64,000 bases of DNA. It comes from CAZSDW01 sp964605705 (lineage in GTDB: Bacteria > Fidelibacterota > UBA2242). A model generated the notes under the pieces. That model saw only the letters and a program-made list of their open reading frames with translations, searched no databases and was not told the DNA's origin. This document shows, one piece after another, positions 43,473 to 53,089 of the stretch. The position numbers and the translations under genes are program-made. Position 1 is the stretch's first letter. Each line of letters starts with the position of its first letter. Location of the stretch: contig CAZSDW010000010.1 in NCBI GenBank assembly GCA_964605705.1, forward strand, positions 1 to 64,000, written 5' to 3'.

Positions 43473-44294
43473 ATGAAGCATAAATATATATCAAAACAAT
43501 CCAATGAACTTCTGTCATACTTTAATGATCAGAAGATGGATTGTTTTAACTATGCCGAAGCTATCAAGGCTTTACCTCAATCAAGTAAAAGTGCCCTAAA
43601 AGAATTGCTCAGTGACATGACCAGAAGAGGACTTCTGATGCGATTGAAAAAAGGATTATATTTCATCATTCCTTACGAACAAGACGCAGAATCCTTTATG
43701 CCTGATTGGCATCTGATAACTGAAAAATTAGTAGGGAATGCCAATCACTACATTGCTTACTACTCAGCCTTACAGGTTCACAACCTGATTACTCAGCCAT
43801 CATTAAAAGAACAGATTGTAGTGCCAAAGCAAATTAGACCTTCGGTAATTAGGATTAAGGATGTTCAATTTCAGTTTATTTACCATAATGAAAAACACTT
43901 TTTTGGTGCAAAAAAAACGTGGATAGATAGTTTTCATAAAGTTATTTGCTCTGACCTTGAAAAAACAATCATTGATTGTTTATTCAGACCTGATTATGCT
44001 GGCGGAATTGTTGAAATAGCACGAGCTATCTATCTTTCAAGAGATAAAATCCATTACGATAGACTTTTGGACTATACCTATAAATTCAATTCACAAGCTG
44101 TTATAAAACGGCTTGGATTTCTTTTAGAATTGTTACGAATTGATACTAACATTATTGATGAACTTCAAAAAGTTAAAACCAAGTCATATGTGGCGTTGGA
44201 TACGGAACTTCCAAAAGCAGGAAAAATGATAAATCGTTGGAGCATTCGGCAAAACTTAGAAACCAAAACCATAAAATCTGCGTTTTATACATGA
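43473..44294 (+). CDS. AbiEi-family antitoxin
   Basis: A 273-residue protein with an N-terminal winged-helix domain (about 1-70: ELLSYFNDQK..., LKELLSDMTRRGLLMRLKKGLYFI). The C-terminal domain follows the AbiEi pattern (HYIAYYSALQVHNLITQ, VICSDLEKTIIDCLFRPDYAGG). Such proteins neutralise and regulate AbiEii nucleotidyltransferase toxins (type IV toxin-antitoxin, phage abortive infection). Its stop overlaps the toxin ATG by 4 bp. The upstream palindrome is its likely binding site. Base composition is clearly AT-richer than the flanking V-ATPase and fabF genes, a sign of acquisition. Confidence 0.85.
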   Translation: MKHKYISKQSNELLSYFNDQKMDCFNYAEAIKALPQSSKSALKELLSDMTRRGLLMRLKKGLYFIIPYEQDAESFMPDWHLITEKLVGNANHYIAYYSALQVHNLITQPSLKEQIVVPKQIRPSVIRIKDVQFQFIYHNEKHFFGAKKTWIDSFHKVICSDLEKTIIDCLFRPDYAGGIVEIARAIYLSRDKIHYDRLLDYTYKFNSQAVIKRLGFLLELLRIDTNIIDELQKVKTKSYVALDTELPKAGKMINRWSIRQNLETKTIKSAFYT

Positions 44295-45104
44295 TCAAAC
44301 CAGGTGAGATACAGCAAAAAGCCCGTGGTGCTGGTGTTCGCGACCAGCAGATAGAAAAGGACTATGTAATTTGCTGGATTTTACAGGGAATTGCACAACA
44401 TGAACAACTTTTTAAAATCATGGTATTCAAGGGTGGAACTGTTTTAAAGAAAGTGTATTTCGAAGACTATCGCTTTTCGGAAGACCTTGATTTCACTTTA
44501 ATGGAAGATGAAATCCCCGACGAGCAGATTTTTCACTGTTTTGAAGAAGTTTTTGAATACATCAGAGAAGAGGCAAATATCCCGCTAGAAATAATAGACG
44601 ACAATGAACATGAGGATGGTGGGATAAATTTCTATATAAGCTATGTTGGTCCATTAGGCGGTACCGGAGCCAATAAGCGGGTCAAAGTTGACATTTCAAG
44701 AAACGAGCAGCTTGAATTTAAAGTTGCCCTCCAATCTATTCTATTATCTTACTCTGATCAGAAGGAACACCAACTGCTATGTCATTCATTAGAAGAAATT
44801 TTAGTTGAAAAAATGCGTTCGGTTATGCAGCGCATGCAGGCTCGTGACTTCTACGATAATCTGGTATTTACTGGAAGTGCAATGTGTTCCCATTGATTTT
44901 TATGTGCGTGAATTCAATAATAAATGTATGAGCAAAGGATTGAATGCTTCGGATTTTCTTCAAAAATTAGAACAACGATTGCCACAATATGAAGGACGGT
45001 GGCATAGGTCACTGAGCGAACAAATTCAGAATTTACCAGACTTTAATCGAGTAGAAAGAGAAACCATGAGACATTTACGGAAATTGATATTTGAACGTTC
45101 ATAG
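44291..45104 (+). pseudogene. AbiEii-family nucleotidyltransferase toxin, frameshifted
   Basis: The first frame has the nucleotidyltransferase motif FKGGTVLKKVYFEDYRFSEDLDFTL and HSLEEILVEKMRSVMQRMQARDFYD, as in AbiEii/AbiGii toxins. After RDFYD it derails and stops at 44896. The expected continuation (xWYLLEVQCVPID...) is intact in the next frame from about 44862 to the stop at 45104. One extra base in GATAATCTGG (about 44855-44862) explains this. It is either a real loss of the toxin C-terminal domain or a sequencing error; the run is not a homopolymer. Confidence 0.8.
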
Positions 45105-45198
45105 TTAAAAGGAAGACCTCCTCATAAATAGTCAAACTAGCCTAGCCAGGGCAATCGGATAAAATCCACATGAAAATAAACAGTACCAGGAATTTCGG

Positions 45199-46437
45199 AT
45201 GAAAGAACATCGCGTAGTAATTACGGGACTGGGCGCTGTATCTCCCGTCGGTATAGGCGTCAAGAATTTCTGGGAAGGATTGACGACCGGGCGAAATGGG
45301 ATCGGGAAAGTCACCTGTTTCGATGTAACGGATTTTCGGTCGAAACTTGCTGCAGAGGTAAAAGATTTTCAGGCTGAAGAATGGATTGACAAAAAATCGG
45401 CAAGTCGCATGGATCGATTCACACAGTTTGCCATTGCGGCATCCGCGATGGCAATTGAAGATGCGGGATTGGAACCAGGCACATTTGATAAAAACCGGGC
45501 AGGTGTTATCATCGGTTCGGGTATCGGGGGCATAGAGACAATTGAAGATGTCTTTACAACGCTAAGAGAAAAAGGTCCCAAAAGTATAAATCCCTTTACA
45601 GTATCCAAGCTGCTGATTAATATGGCAGCCTGTACGGTCTCTATAAAATACGGCTTGAAAGGTCCTCTTTCGGCGCCCTCGGTAGCCTGTTCAACGGGAT
45701 CAAATGCCATCGGTGATGCTTTTCGGATTCTGCAGCGGGGTGATGCCGACATCATGTTTGCCGGTGGCGCTGAAGCCAGTATAAACCCATTGCCCTATGG
45801 CGCTTTTTGCGCCACGCGATCAATGACGCCAAATGATAATCCCGCCAATGCCTGCCGACCTTTCGATAAAAATCGCGACGGTTTTGTCATGGGAGAAGGC
45901 GCCGGAATTGTTATTCTGGAAAATCTGAAGCATGCCCTGAAGCGCGATGCAAAAATTTATGCTGAAATCACCGGATACGGCAATACCGCCGATGCCTATC
46001 ACTATACCGCGCCGGAACCTGAAAGCGATGGCATGATCCGGGTGATGCAGGCGGCGCTGCAGGACGCCGGTATGGATGCTGAAGAAATCGGCTACATCAA
46101 TGCCCACGGCACTTCAACCGTTCTGAATGATAAATGCGAATCTGCTGCGATCCAAAAAGTTTTTGGCAAACACGCCAAGACCCTGAAGGTAAGCTCCATA
46201 AAATCAATGATCGGTCATCTGCTTGCAGCCGCCGGTGCTGTGGAATTCGTGGCAACGGTGATGAGTCTGTTCAGCGATACAATCCCACCCACCATCAATT
46301 ACAAGGAATGCGATCCCGACTGTCCGCTCGACTATGTAACCAAGGGTGCGGAATCCATCGATTTCAATGCAGCAATGAGTAATTCATTCGGATTCGGCGG
46401 TGGTAATGCTTGTTTGGTAGTAAAAAGATATCAATAA
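45199..46437 (+). CDS. fabF: Beta-ketoacyl-ACP synthase II
   Basis: This thiolase-fold enzyme elongates acyl-ACP with malonyl-ACP in fatty acid synthesis. The active Cys is in SVACSTGSNAIG (near residue 164), His in NAHGTST (near 304), and Lys-His in SSIKSMIGHLLAAAG (near 335-345). The GFGGxNACLV end is typical. The 412 residues match FabF. No acpP or other fab gene is adjacent, so the gene is isolated. A weak AGGAATTTCGG precedes the ATG. Confidence 0.93.
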   Translation: MKEHRVVITGLGAVSPVGIGVKNFWEGLTTGRNGIGKVTCFDVTDFRSKLAAEVKDFQAEEWIDKKSASRMDRFTQFAIAASAMAIEDAGLEPGTFDKNRAGVIIGSGIGGIETIEDVFTTLREKGPKSINPFTVSKLLINMAACTVSIKYGLKGPLSAPSVACSTGSNAIGDAFRILQRGDADIMFAGGAEASINPLPYGAFCATRSMTPNDNPANACRPFDKNRDGFVMGEGAGIVILENLKHALKRDAKIYAEITGYGNTADAYHYTAPEPESDGMIRVMQAALQDAGMDAEEIGYINAHGTSTVLNDKCESAAIQKVFGKHAKTLKVSSIKSMIGHLLAAAGAVEFVATVMSLFSDTIPPTINYKECDPDCPLDYVTKGAESIDFNAAMSNSFGFGGGNACLVVKRYQ

Positions 46438-46589
46438 TATTTCATCTCGTATCTTCGTTCTGCGTTGAGTCGAGTGCCACTTCTGGGCATTGCCATCTGC
46501 ATTCTTGATATGTGCCCTACAAAAATCGCGCATCGCCTTTATAAATGATTATTGAAGCCCCGGCATTGACAAATCATCTATAGAAAATG

Positions 46590-46730
46590 ACCTGTCGCGC
46601 TTAAGCAGTAACTCATCGCAATAAAAAATGGTTCGTCGCGATCATTCGGTCGTCCATCGCACCAATGGAGTGATATATCGCAGGAAAAAATCACCTATCG
46701 CAGTTATGCAGTGATATATCGCCGGGCTGG
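46590..46730. repeat. Degenerate tandem repeat with TCGC cores every 20-21 bp
   Basis: TCGC occurs at 46595, 46616, 46636, 46657, 46678, 46698 and 46719: steps of 21, 20, 21, 21, 20 and 21 bp, a mean of 20.7, or two helical turns. An additional TCGC at 46533 lies three periods upstream. The best-kept units share GTGATATATCGC and CACCTATCGCAG. Reading frames are not maintained, so it is not a coding repeat. It lies between fabF and a truncated secreted-protein gene. Confidence 0.6.
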
Positions 46731-46783
46731 AACAAATCTGTTGATTTTTTTATATATCAACCTGTATATTAAAACAGATATGG

Positions 46784-47389
46784 TTGATATACCATTCCGG
46801 AGGCTTGCTCAATACAATTCTGTGGGGCAATTCGCCCGATGAAGTCTATTTTCATAGTGCAGGATATGATAAGAGTTGTGTGACATTTTCATACACCGAT
46901 GTCATGGATAGTACGGATAGAATCATTACCAATAATAATGGCGATGTTTACTGGCATGAAGGTAACTTTAATGCAAATCCTCTTTTCTGCAATCCGGATA
47001 GTGGTAGTTTCACCATTGCTGAAAATTCTCCCTGTATTGGAGCCGGAAAGAGTGGTGAAAATATTGGCGCATTATGTGTCGGGTGCGATGCCTCGCAAAT
47101 AGAAAACAAGCAGATTACTCTACCTGACCAATTTATACTCTATCCCGCCTATCCCAACCCATTCAATCCCATCACAACTATCTCATTCTATTTGCCGTAT
47201 CAGGAAGTGATAAAATTATGGATCTACAATATTGACGGTCAGCTGGTTGAAACCCTTGTGAATCAACAAACCGAGTCGGGATATCATTCTGTTAAATGGA
47301 ATGGAAATAAGTATAGTTCAGGTGTCTATTTTTTAAAAATGGTCGCTGGTGGATTTTCATCAGCTGTTAAATGTCTATTATTGAAATAA
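46784..47389 (+). pseudogene. Headless fragment of a T9SS-secreted beta-helix protein
   Basis: The frame begins inside a beta-helix rung (GGLLNTILWGNSPDEVYF), continues through ENSPCIGAGKSGENIGA, and ends in a complete sorting domain (YPAYPNPFNPITT ... KCLLLK). There is no signal peptide and no good start: TTG 46784 has no ribosome-binding site, and the frame closes at TGA 46742. It looks like the surviving 3' end of a larger gene, cut at or near the TCGC repeat. Expression and export are unlikely. Confidence 0.7.
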
Positions 47390-47876
47390 TGCAGATAACG
47401 TTGGGTGATCATCCTGTCTATTGCCTTTAAGTGGGCTGCATGTATCTGCAATGAATTTTCATCACAAGTGACATTCCCGGGTATAGATAATTTCAGGCGG
47501 AGAAGCTTTTTCCATCAATATCCATCCTGATCAAAAAATAAAACCGGTACTATCCGGAACATTTTCACCGGTTCAGATTATATTATGCAAGAAATAAAAG
47601 TTGTTACATAATCACATCTGCCTGGCAAGAAAAACATTCATGTTCCATCTTATTAGAACGGTATGATTGTGGAATTCAGGTACAATCTTGATTATACTGA
47701 TTCGGCTGCCGCCCCGATTCAGTACAGCATCAGGAATAAAACCTACGATATCTGGACTGGTTACGTCTTTTAAAATAATCCATATAATTTCTCCCGGATA
47801 AATCCGGGGGGCAGGTTCTTCATCGTGCGTCAAAATAGAACCTTGCAAGTTCCCTTGGAATCCAGCAGATTCGGAC
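47390..47876. other. Intergenic region after the sorting-domain fragment
   Basis: AACCGGT (47542-47548) and ACCGGTT (47567-47573) are inverted repeats with an 18-bp loop and no T tract. A 90-codon minus-strand frame (47612-47884) fills the right half and looks somewhat protein-like. It has no ribosome-binding site or recognisable family and its ATG overlaps the next gene's start, so it is not called. Confidence 0.35.
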
Positions 47877-49514
47877 ATGTTCACTATTTGCCTGATTCAA
47901 CCACCTGTCGAAGATTTCTATGCAACCCCGATCCGGAATATTCCCCTGGGATTGCTGTCCATCGGCACTGTCCTGAAAGCCAAAAACAATGTCGGTCTAC
48001 TGGATCTCCGGCAACAGAAACAGCGCCGGAAATCCATTCCGGAAGAATTAACCGATGTCACTATCTATTATCGGTTTGAGGACGCTTCACCCTTTTCACT
48101 CTATAAATCTTATTCACGATATGGAGCCAACTTCGACGATATCGCCCGTTTGATTCCCGCTGCTGCAGATGTTTTCCTGGTGTCTGCGCTTTTCAGCACC
48201 TATATCCATGAAGCCCTGGAAGTCATCCGGCTAATCCGGCAGAATAATAATCGGGCAACCATTATCGCCGGTGGTTCCGGGGCTATGTTCCATTCAGATG
48301 TGTTTTTTAATGCCGGAACCGATTTCATTATACAGGGCGAGGGTGAAGTTGCTGTCGCCCGTTTACTCGATGAGCTGGAAAAATCTCAGCCTGATTTTGC
48401 CGCTGTTCCCAATTTAGTCTGGCGAAATGGTCGCGATATGATTCGGAATCCGTTAGAGATAATCACTGATATTGATCGATTACCTTTTCCCGACTACACA
48501 ATTCCCGGAACACCGGAATATATATTCAACAGAAAACGCCACGCCATGATCATGGCAAGCCGGGGCTGCCCGCATCGCTGCCGGTTTTGCTCCGTTCAGC
48601 AGGTATTTGGAATAAAATACCGTTCGCGCTCTGTGGAAAATGTCTTAGCGGAACTGGATGATAAAATCGGACAGGGCTTCCGGTCTTTTGATTTCGAAGA
48701 TGATCATTTTGGCGGCAGCCGTCGCTGGCTGAACAATTTATTGGATGGGATTATCGAAAGGTTTTCCGGCTATGATCTGTCCTTCCAGGCAATGAACGGC
48801 ATCACCGCCAGTAATCTCGATGAAATGCTTCTTGGGAAAATGAAAAAAGCCGGTTTTAAGTCAATCAACCTGTCGCTGGTCACCCCTGATCAGACCCGTC
48901 AGGATGCCCTGCAACGCCCCTTTGACACAGCGCAATTCAGTAAAATTGTCCGTTCCGCCCATGAGATCGGTTTGAAAATAACCGCCTATCTGATCATCGG
49001 TCTGCCCGGCGATACTGTAAATGATAATTTTAAGTCCATTCTGTTTCTGGCGGATTTGCCGGTACTTATCGGACCTTCCCTGTTTTACCTGGTCCCCGGA
49101 ACGCCGATTTTTGACGAACTGAAGGAAAAAGATCAAATCCCCAAATCGCCGCGCTGCTACCGTTCCAGCTATTTTCCCTTTGAGCAACCGGATTTTTCAC
49201 GATGCTCAGCGATGACCCTTTTTCGCATCTGCCGGATTCTCAACTTTATCAAAGCCGCCCGGGAATATGAGTATCATCCCACAGACTATTTCGTCAAGAA
49301 TAATCACATTATTTTACCCGAAGCACTGAATGGCAGACAGTCCCAGATTACCCTTGGTTTTGCCCTGCTGGATATTCTGAAAAATACCGGTATCCTCTAC
49401 GGCACAGCTAAAAAGACGAAGAGTCAATACCCACTGGTCGCGGAAAAAGTTGACGAGAAACTGTTCCGCCTTTTCCTCAGTTCCTGCTCAAAATATTTAC
49501 AGCATCTATATTAG
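47877..49514 (+). CDS. B12-binding-domain radical SAM protein
   Basis: An N-terminal cobalamin-type domain (about 1-190, IIAGGSGAMFHSDVFF) leads to a radical SAM core with CPHRCRFC in MASRGCPHRCRFCSVQ near residue 230. A GQGFRSFDFEDDHFGG motif and GLKITAYLIIGLPGDT follow. The C-terminal 130 residues are unassigned. No DxHxxG is seen, so cobalamin may bind base-on or not at all. It starts at ATG 47877 without a clear ribosome-binding site. It is not obviously orthologous to the radical SAM protein at 18961, and neither has a neighbour that reveals its substrate. It converges with the next gene, 5 bp away. Confidence 0.8.
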   Translation: MFTICLIQPPVEDFYATPIRNIPLGLLSIGTVLKAKNNVGLLDLRQQKQRRKSIPEELTDVTIYYRFEDASPFSLYKSYSRYGANFDDIARLIPAAADVFLVSALFSTYIHEALEVIRLIRQNNNRATIIAGGSGAMFHSDVFFNAGTDFIIQGEGEVAVARLLDELEKSQPDFAAVPNLVWRNGRDMIRNPLEIITDIDRLPFPDYTIPGTPEYIFNRKRHAMIMASRGCPHRCRFCSVQQVFGIKYRSRSVENVLAELDDKIGQGFRSFDFEDDHFGGSRRWLNNLLDGIIERFSGYDLSFQAMNGITASNLDEMLLGKMKKAGFKSINLSLVTPDQTRQDALQRPFDTAQFSKIVRSAHEIGLKITAYLIIGLPGDTVNDNFKSILFLADLPVLIGPSLFYLVPGTPIFDELKEKDQIPKSPRCYRSSYFPFEQPDFSRCSAMTLFRICRILNFIKAAREYEYHPTDYFVKNNHIILPEALNGRQSQITLGFALLDILKNTGILYGTAKKTKSQYPLVAEKVDEKLFRLFLSSCSKYLQHLY

Positions 49515-49519
49515 CGGAA

Positions 49520-50983
49520 TTATAATCCCATTTCCGTCATTGCCTGTTCAATCAGTTTATCACTGACTTTCTGGATCGCCCGGGTTCCGGCAGCTTCCTC
49601 GGAATTGCCGGCATTTTTATCCTCGATCATATAATTGCCGACTACGGTTTTCATCTGAATATTATAAACCTTGAGTGTCCCACGCGCCTTGGCAAAGTAA
49701 AAACCATCCTGGATTTTATTTGTCTGACCCGACGAAACAGTTCCGAGAATGACAAGATCTGCACCTGTATTACTCACCATATTGGCGATTTTTTCCGCCT
49801 GGTCGGTCAAACCGTACTCGTTAAGTTGGCTAAAAGGATTGTTCTCAAGCACTTTAAAACCCACCGCGGTCATTTTTTCCAAAAGAGCATTCTCGAGATA
49901 AGAAATTTCCACCGCTTTACCGAGATTGCTCTCAATAATTTTCACCATGACTTTGTTATCCGGCAGCAGCGAAAAGGTATATTGATTATTACTGATTTTC
50001 AACGCTTCGGGAAGCTGCACCGTCGCCCGGATATCGACATTTCCGGCAGAAACGAAATTTTTGATAAAACAGAAAGCATTACCATCCTGGTCGGTTTTGG
50101 ATTTTAATTCCATGGTAACCTTGCCCCGCAGTACGGTAAATTCCACATCGAGATCCGGCAGGGGATAGCGTTGTTCACCATCCATCCAATAGACTGAAAC
50201 GGTCAGAGGCTTAGCCAATGGCAGACCCATCTTAGCCGGTTGATCGGCACCGCTGCCAACAATCCGGATGCTAGCCGGAATCTGTTCCATGGTTGCCGCG
50301 ATCTTCTCTTTAAAACTATTCAGCAGACCGAGTTCCTGAGGTGACAAGCCGGTAAATTTTGTCATCGGTAATATATTTGCCTGGACAGTATTCATCTGGT
50401 CCAGCGCCAAGGTAATTTGTCCCTGATGAGCCAGCTCCAGAGATTCTTCAAAACGGCTTTTACCGAGAGTAACTGTTTCATCGATCATTTCTTTCATAAA
50501 CCGCTTATGATTCTCTTCGGAAAAGGGTACCGCCACAAACACCTGGTATTCAACCTGAGATTTGAAGCCGTCCTTAATTTTCCACTCTTCGACAAAAACC
50601 TCCTGCGGTTTGACAGCAATTATATTCCGGGATACCACTTTAATTCGGGAACTGGTGAAGGCATCAACGGAGGTGACTTCCGAAGTTTTTTCGATGATCT
50701 GGTCAACATATTCGCTTTCAATAATGCCCCCCAGCGTTTCGATAATTTGCCGTTTGGCGTCCGCCAGGGCATCCGCGCGGGCATCGGTTTCATTGGAAAA
50801 CCGATGGGAAATTCCGACGTAAATTCCCGGTTGGACTTTATCCACCCATTTGGGACGTGGTTCTTTTGTCACCCGTTTTTGCGCATACAGAATGTCACCG
50901 CTAGCTATAAGAAGCAGTAAAAAAGTCAGAATGTAACTCAAAAATCGTGTAAAATATTGCCTTGAGTCATCGCTAATTTTCAT
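49520..50983 (-). CDS. Secreted LPP20/FlgT-like envelope protein
   Basis: A signal peptide (residues about 10-34, ending YAQ) precedes an LPP20-like domain (about 40-165) with PKWVDKVQPGIYVGIS and repeated DARADALADAKRQI, as in FlgT and LPP20 proteins. An Ig-like beta domain (about 255-345) follows. The C-terminal domain (about 350-487) has LLEKMTAVGFKV...ADLVILGTVSS, resembling the FlgT/CsgG-like fold. It is probably an outer-membrane-associated periplasmic protein. No flagellar gene is near, so a flagellar role is not implied. Confidence 0.7.
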   Translation of the reverse strand: MKISDDSRQYFTRFLSYILTFLLLLIASGDILYAQKRVTKEPRPKWVDKVQPGIYVGISHRFSNETDARADALADAKRQIIETLGGIIESEYVDQIIEKTSEVTSVDAFTSSRIKVVSRNIIAVKPQEVFVEEWKIKDGFKSQVEYQVFVAVPFSEENHKRFMKEMIDETVTLGKSRFEESLELAHQGQITLALDQMNTVQANILPMTKFTGLSPQELGLLNSFKEKIAATMEQIPASIRIVGSGADQPAKMGLPLAKPLTVSVYWMDGEQRYPLPDLDVEFTVLRGKVTMELKSKTDQDGNAFCFIKNFVSAGNVDIRATVQLPEALKISNNQYTFSLLPDNKVMVKIIESNLGKAVEISYLENALLEKMTAVGFKVLENNPFSQLNEYGLTDQAEKIANMVSNTGADLVILGTVSSGQTNKIQDGFYFAKARGTLKVYNIQMKTVVGNYMIEDKNAGNSEEAAGTRAIQKVSDKLIEQAMTEMGL

Positions 50984-51180
50984 TTTTACCCCGTCAACTT
51001 TTTAAAATTCAAATAAGAATAACCAGAAATTCCCATAATTTCAATCAAAAGATTTTCATTCCCCATGATTGTCCGTTTCATGTATCTCTGGAATTTAGTA
51101 TATTCATGGCATATTATGCACAAGAAAGCGTTAAAAAACTACAAAACATTCATACTTCTGAAAGTGAGGGAAATCAAGGC

Positions 51181-52026
51181 ATGAAGGTTTTTAAGATTCT
51201 TTCAATTGCTATTATCTTTTTACTTTCAACATTGACAGTTGCTCAATTTGTCGATGTGTTCATCGAGATATCTGTCGATCGAATGCCTGAAAAAGAGCGC
51301 AACGATCTCAAGACCCTCGAACAGATGATCCCGTTTTATTTTAAAAATTATGACTGGTTTGACAACAGCTACGGTATTGAAATCCCGATCAAGATCAGCA
51401 TGTTCCCGGAAGCCGTCAATTCCAGCGGTTTTGAACGGATGTTTTCCTCTCAGATTTTTATTTCCACCGAATCCGGCGATCAGCGCTTTTTCGAGAAAAG
51501 TTTCAAATTCGTCTATAATACCAATGATCCCCTGATGCACTCCGAACTGATTCAGCCCCTGACCGGTACTTTTGATTTCTATGGGTATATGCTCATTGCC
51601 GGCGAGCTGGATACTTATGATCCGCTGGGCGGAAACACCATGTACGACATCGCCCGGGAAATCGCCACCAGAGGACAGGTTTCCGAACGTCCGACAGGAT
51701 GGAAGCAGCGTTTGCGCGAACTGGATGAAATTCTGCGCCTGCGAGACTACCGCCTGAGTAAATATTACTACTGGCAGAGTATCGACATGATCGATCAGGA
51801 AAAGCCGCAAGAGGTTTTGAACGCACTGAATAAAATGATCGAGCATCTTGGCAAGATGTTCGAGGTCAACGCCCGCGAAAGATACACCCATATTTTTCTG
51901 GATGTTCACGCCCGGGATATCGCTGAAATTATCCGGGATTTCGGAACCCCGGAAATGCTGGTAAAAATCATTGAACTGGATCCCGACAATGAAGCTATCT
52001 ATAAAAAACTGGGCACATCCGGATAA
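51181..52026 (+). CDS. DUF4835-like secreted protein
   Basis: ATG 51181 gives a proper signal peptide (KILSIAIIFLLSTLTVAQ); an in-frame ATG at 51106 adds an unlikely hydrophilic tail. The body follows the DUF4835 pattern of Bacteroidota: FSSQIFISTES, a RFFEKSFKFVYN strand, DFYGYMLIAGELDTYDPLGG and a GW-containing helix after it. The C-terminal helical part contains DIDP-like residues near 270-295. Function unknown; relatives are found with T9SS genes in some genomes. It is divergent from the LPP20-like gene across 197 bp. Confidence 0.72.
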   Translation: MKVFKILSIAIIFLLSTLTVAQFVDVFIEISVDRMPEKERNDLKTLEQMIPFYFKNYDWFDNSYGIEIPIKISMFPEAVNSSGFERMFSSQIFISTESGDQRFFEKSFKFVYNTNDPLMHSELIQPLTGTFDFYGYMLIAGELDTYDPLGGNTMYDIAREIATRGQVSERPTGWKQRLRELDEILRLRDYRLSKYYYWQSIDMIDQEKPQEVLNALNKMIEHLGKMFEVNARERYTHIFLDVHARDIAEIIRDFGTPEMLVKIIELDPDNEAIYKKLGTSG

Positions 52027-52033
52027 TCGGGTA

Positions 52034-53077
52034 TTATTTTAGTATATCGAGATAACGTTTTTTCTTCAATAAATAAAATCCCAATGCAATCGAACCGTGG
52101 TACAACCGATCCATGATCTTGCGGTCAGGCACAATCCGCAGGGATTTGACTAACCGGCGTTTGCGAATGGCAAATCCCGGGTGAGCAAGTATCCAGAGGT
52201 GCGCTTTCAGAATCGCCAGCACTCTGCCCCAGTCCCACTTCAGCAGCGAATACGCCAGCGCCATAAGATCAAGCAGTAAGCGAATCGGGGCAAGATACAG
52301 CATCACGGGCAATTGATAATTGGCTAAAAGCGTCAGCAGACTATTACGATGATTGAGGTATTTTTTAAACGGTGATTCAGCACCCAGTGTGAAACCGGAG
52401 CGATGCCAGACAAGCGACTTTGGTTCAATGGCAATGTCATAGCCCATCAATTGAATTCGCCACTGCAAATCGATTTCTTCCATATGGGCAAAAAAGGTTT
52501 CATCCAGAAGCCCGGCTTTTTTTACAATCTCGGTCCGGGCTAAAAATGCCGTACCCGACGCCCAGAAGATGCGATCGGAAAATGAATCATACTGACCGAA
52601 ATCTTTTTCGATAAATTCTGCCACCCGACCATGAGCAAAAGGAAATGCAAAAATATCCATCTCCCCGCCGCAAGCACCGGAATAATCGAAGTATTCACGG
52701 TTTTGATAAGACCGGATTTTCGGCTGGACGACTGCGATTTTCGGATCGCTTTCCAGCTTTTCCAGGAGCAATTCAATCCAGCCAGCCTGATGAATCGTAT
52801 CATTGTTCAGAATCAAAATATAGGGAGTCCCGGCTGCCCGGATTCCGGCGTTGCAGCCACCGGCAAATCCCAGATTCTTTTCTAACTTCAGGATTTCGAC
52901 TGCGGGGAATTCTGTCTCGACCAGCTTAATACTGGCGTCAGTCGAGGCATTATCTACCAGAATTGTATGAATGTTCAGGGTTGTCGATTTATACAGGGAA
53001 ATGAGGCAATCCCGCAGGATATCCACCCCATTATAATGGGGAATAATAACGCTTATATCTGTATCGGGTCGATTCAA
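52034..53077 (-). CDS. Family 2 glycosyltransferase
   Basis: The GT-A fold opens with DISVIIPHYNGVDILRDCL. The nucleotide-sugar site has LVDNASTDAS and YILILNNDTIHQAGW (the metal-binding motif near residue 92). An acceptor motif, FFAHMEEIDLQWRIQLMG, is typical of rhamnosyl- and related transferases. About 60 residues at the end include a hydrophobic stretch (LYLAPIRLLLDLMALAYSLL), suggesting membrane association. It is last in the minus-strand run, 12 bp after the DUF2723 gene; both likely act in envelope glycan assembly. Confidence 0.88.
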   Translation of the reverse strand: MNRPDTDISVIIPHYNGVDILRDCLISLYKSTTLNIHTILVDNASTDASIKLVETEFPAVEILKLEKNLGFAGGCNAGIRAAGTPYILILNNDTIHQAGWIELLLEKLESDPKIAVVQPKIRSYQNREYFDYSGACGGEMDIFAFPFAHGRVAEFIEKDFGQYDSFSDRIFWASGTAFLARTEIVKKAGLLDETFFAHMEEIDLQWRIQLMGYDIAIEPKSLVWHRSGFTLGAESPFKKYLNHRNSLLTLLANYQLPVMLYLAPIRLLLDLMALAYSLLKWDWGRVLAILKAHLWILAHPGFAIRKRRLVKSLRIVPDRKIMDRLYHGSIALGFYLLKKKRYLDILK

Positions 53078-53089
53078 TCAGCTCCGGAT

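Noticed and set aside
46590..46730. CRISPR array
   Set aside because: The repeating units are only about 20 bp, degenerate throughout, without constant repeats and unique spacers, and there are no cas genes.
47612..47884. 90-codon minus-strand frame in an otherwise empty region
   Set aside because: No ribosome-binding site or recognisable motif, and its start overlaps the next gene; kept only as a note.
49520..50983. Flagellar FlgT
   Set aside because: The domains resemble FlgT/LPP20, but no flagellar genes occur in the window, so only a family-level call is given.
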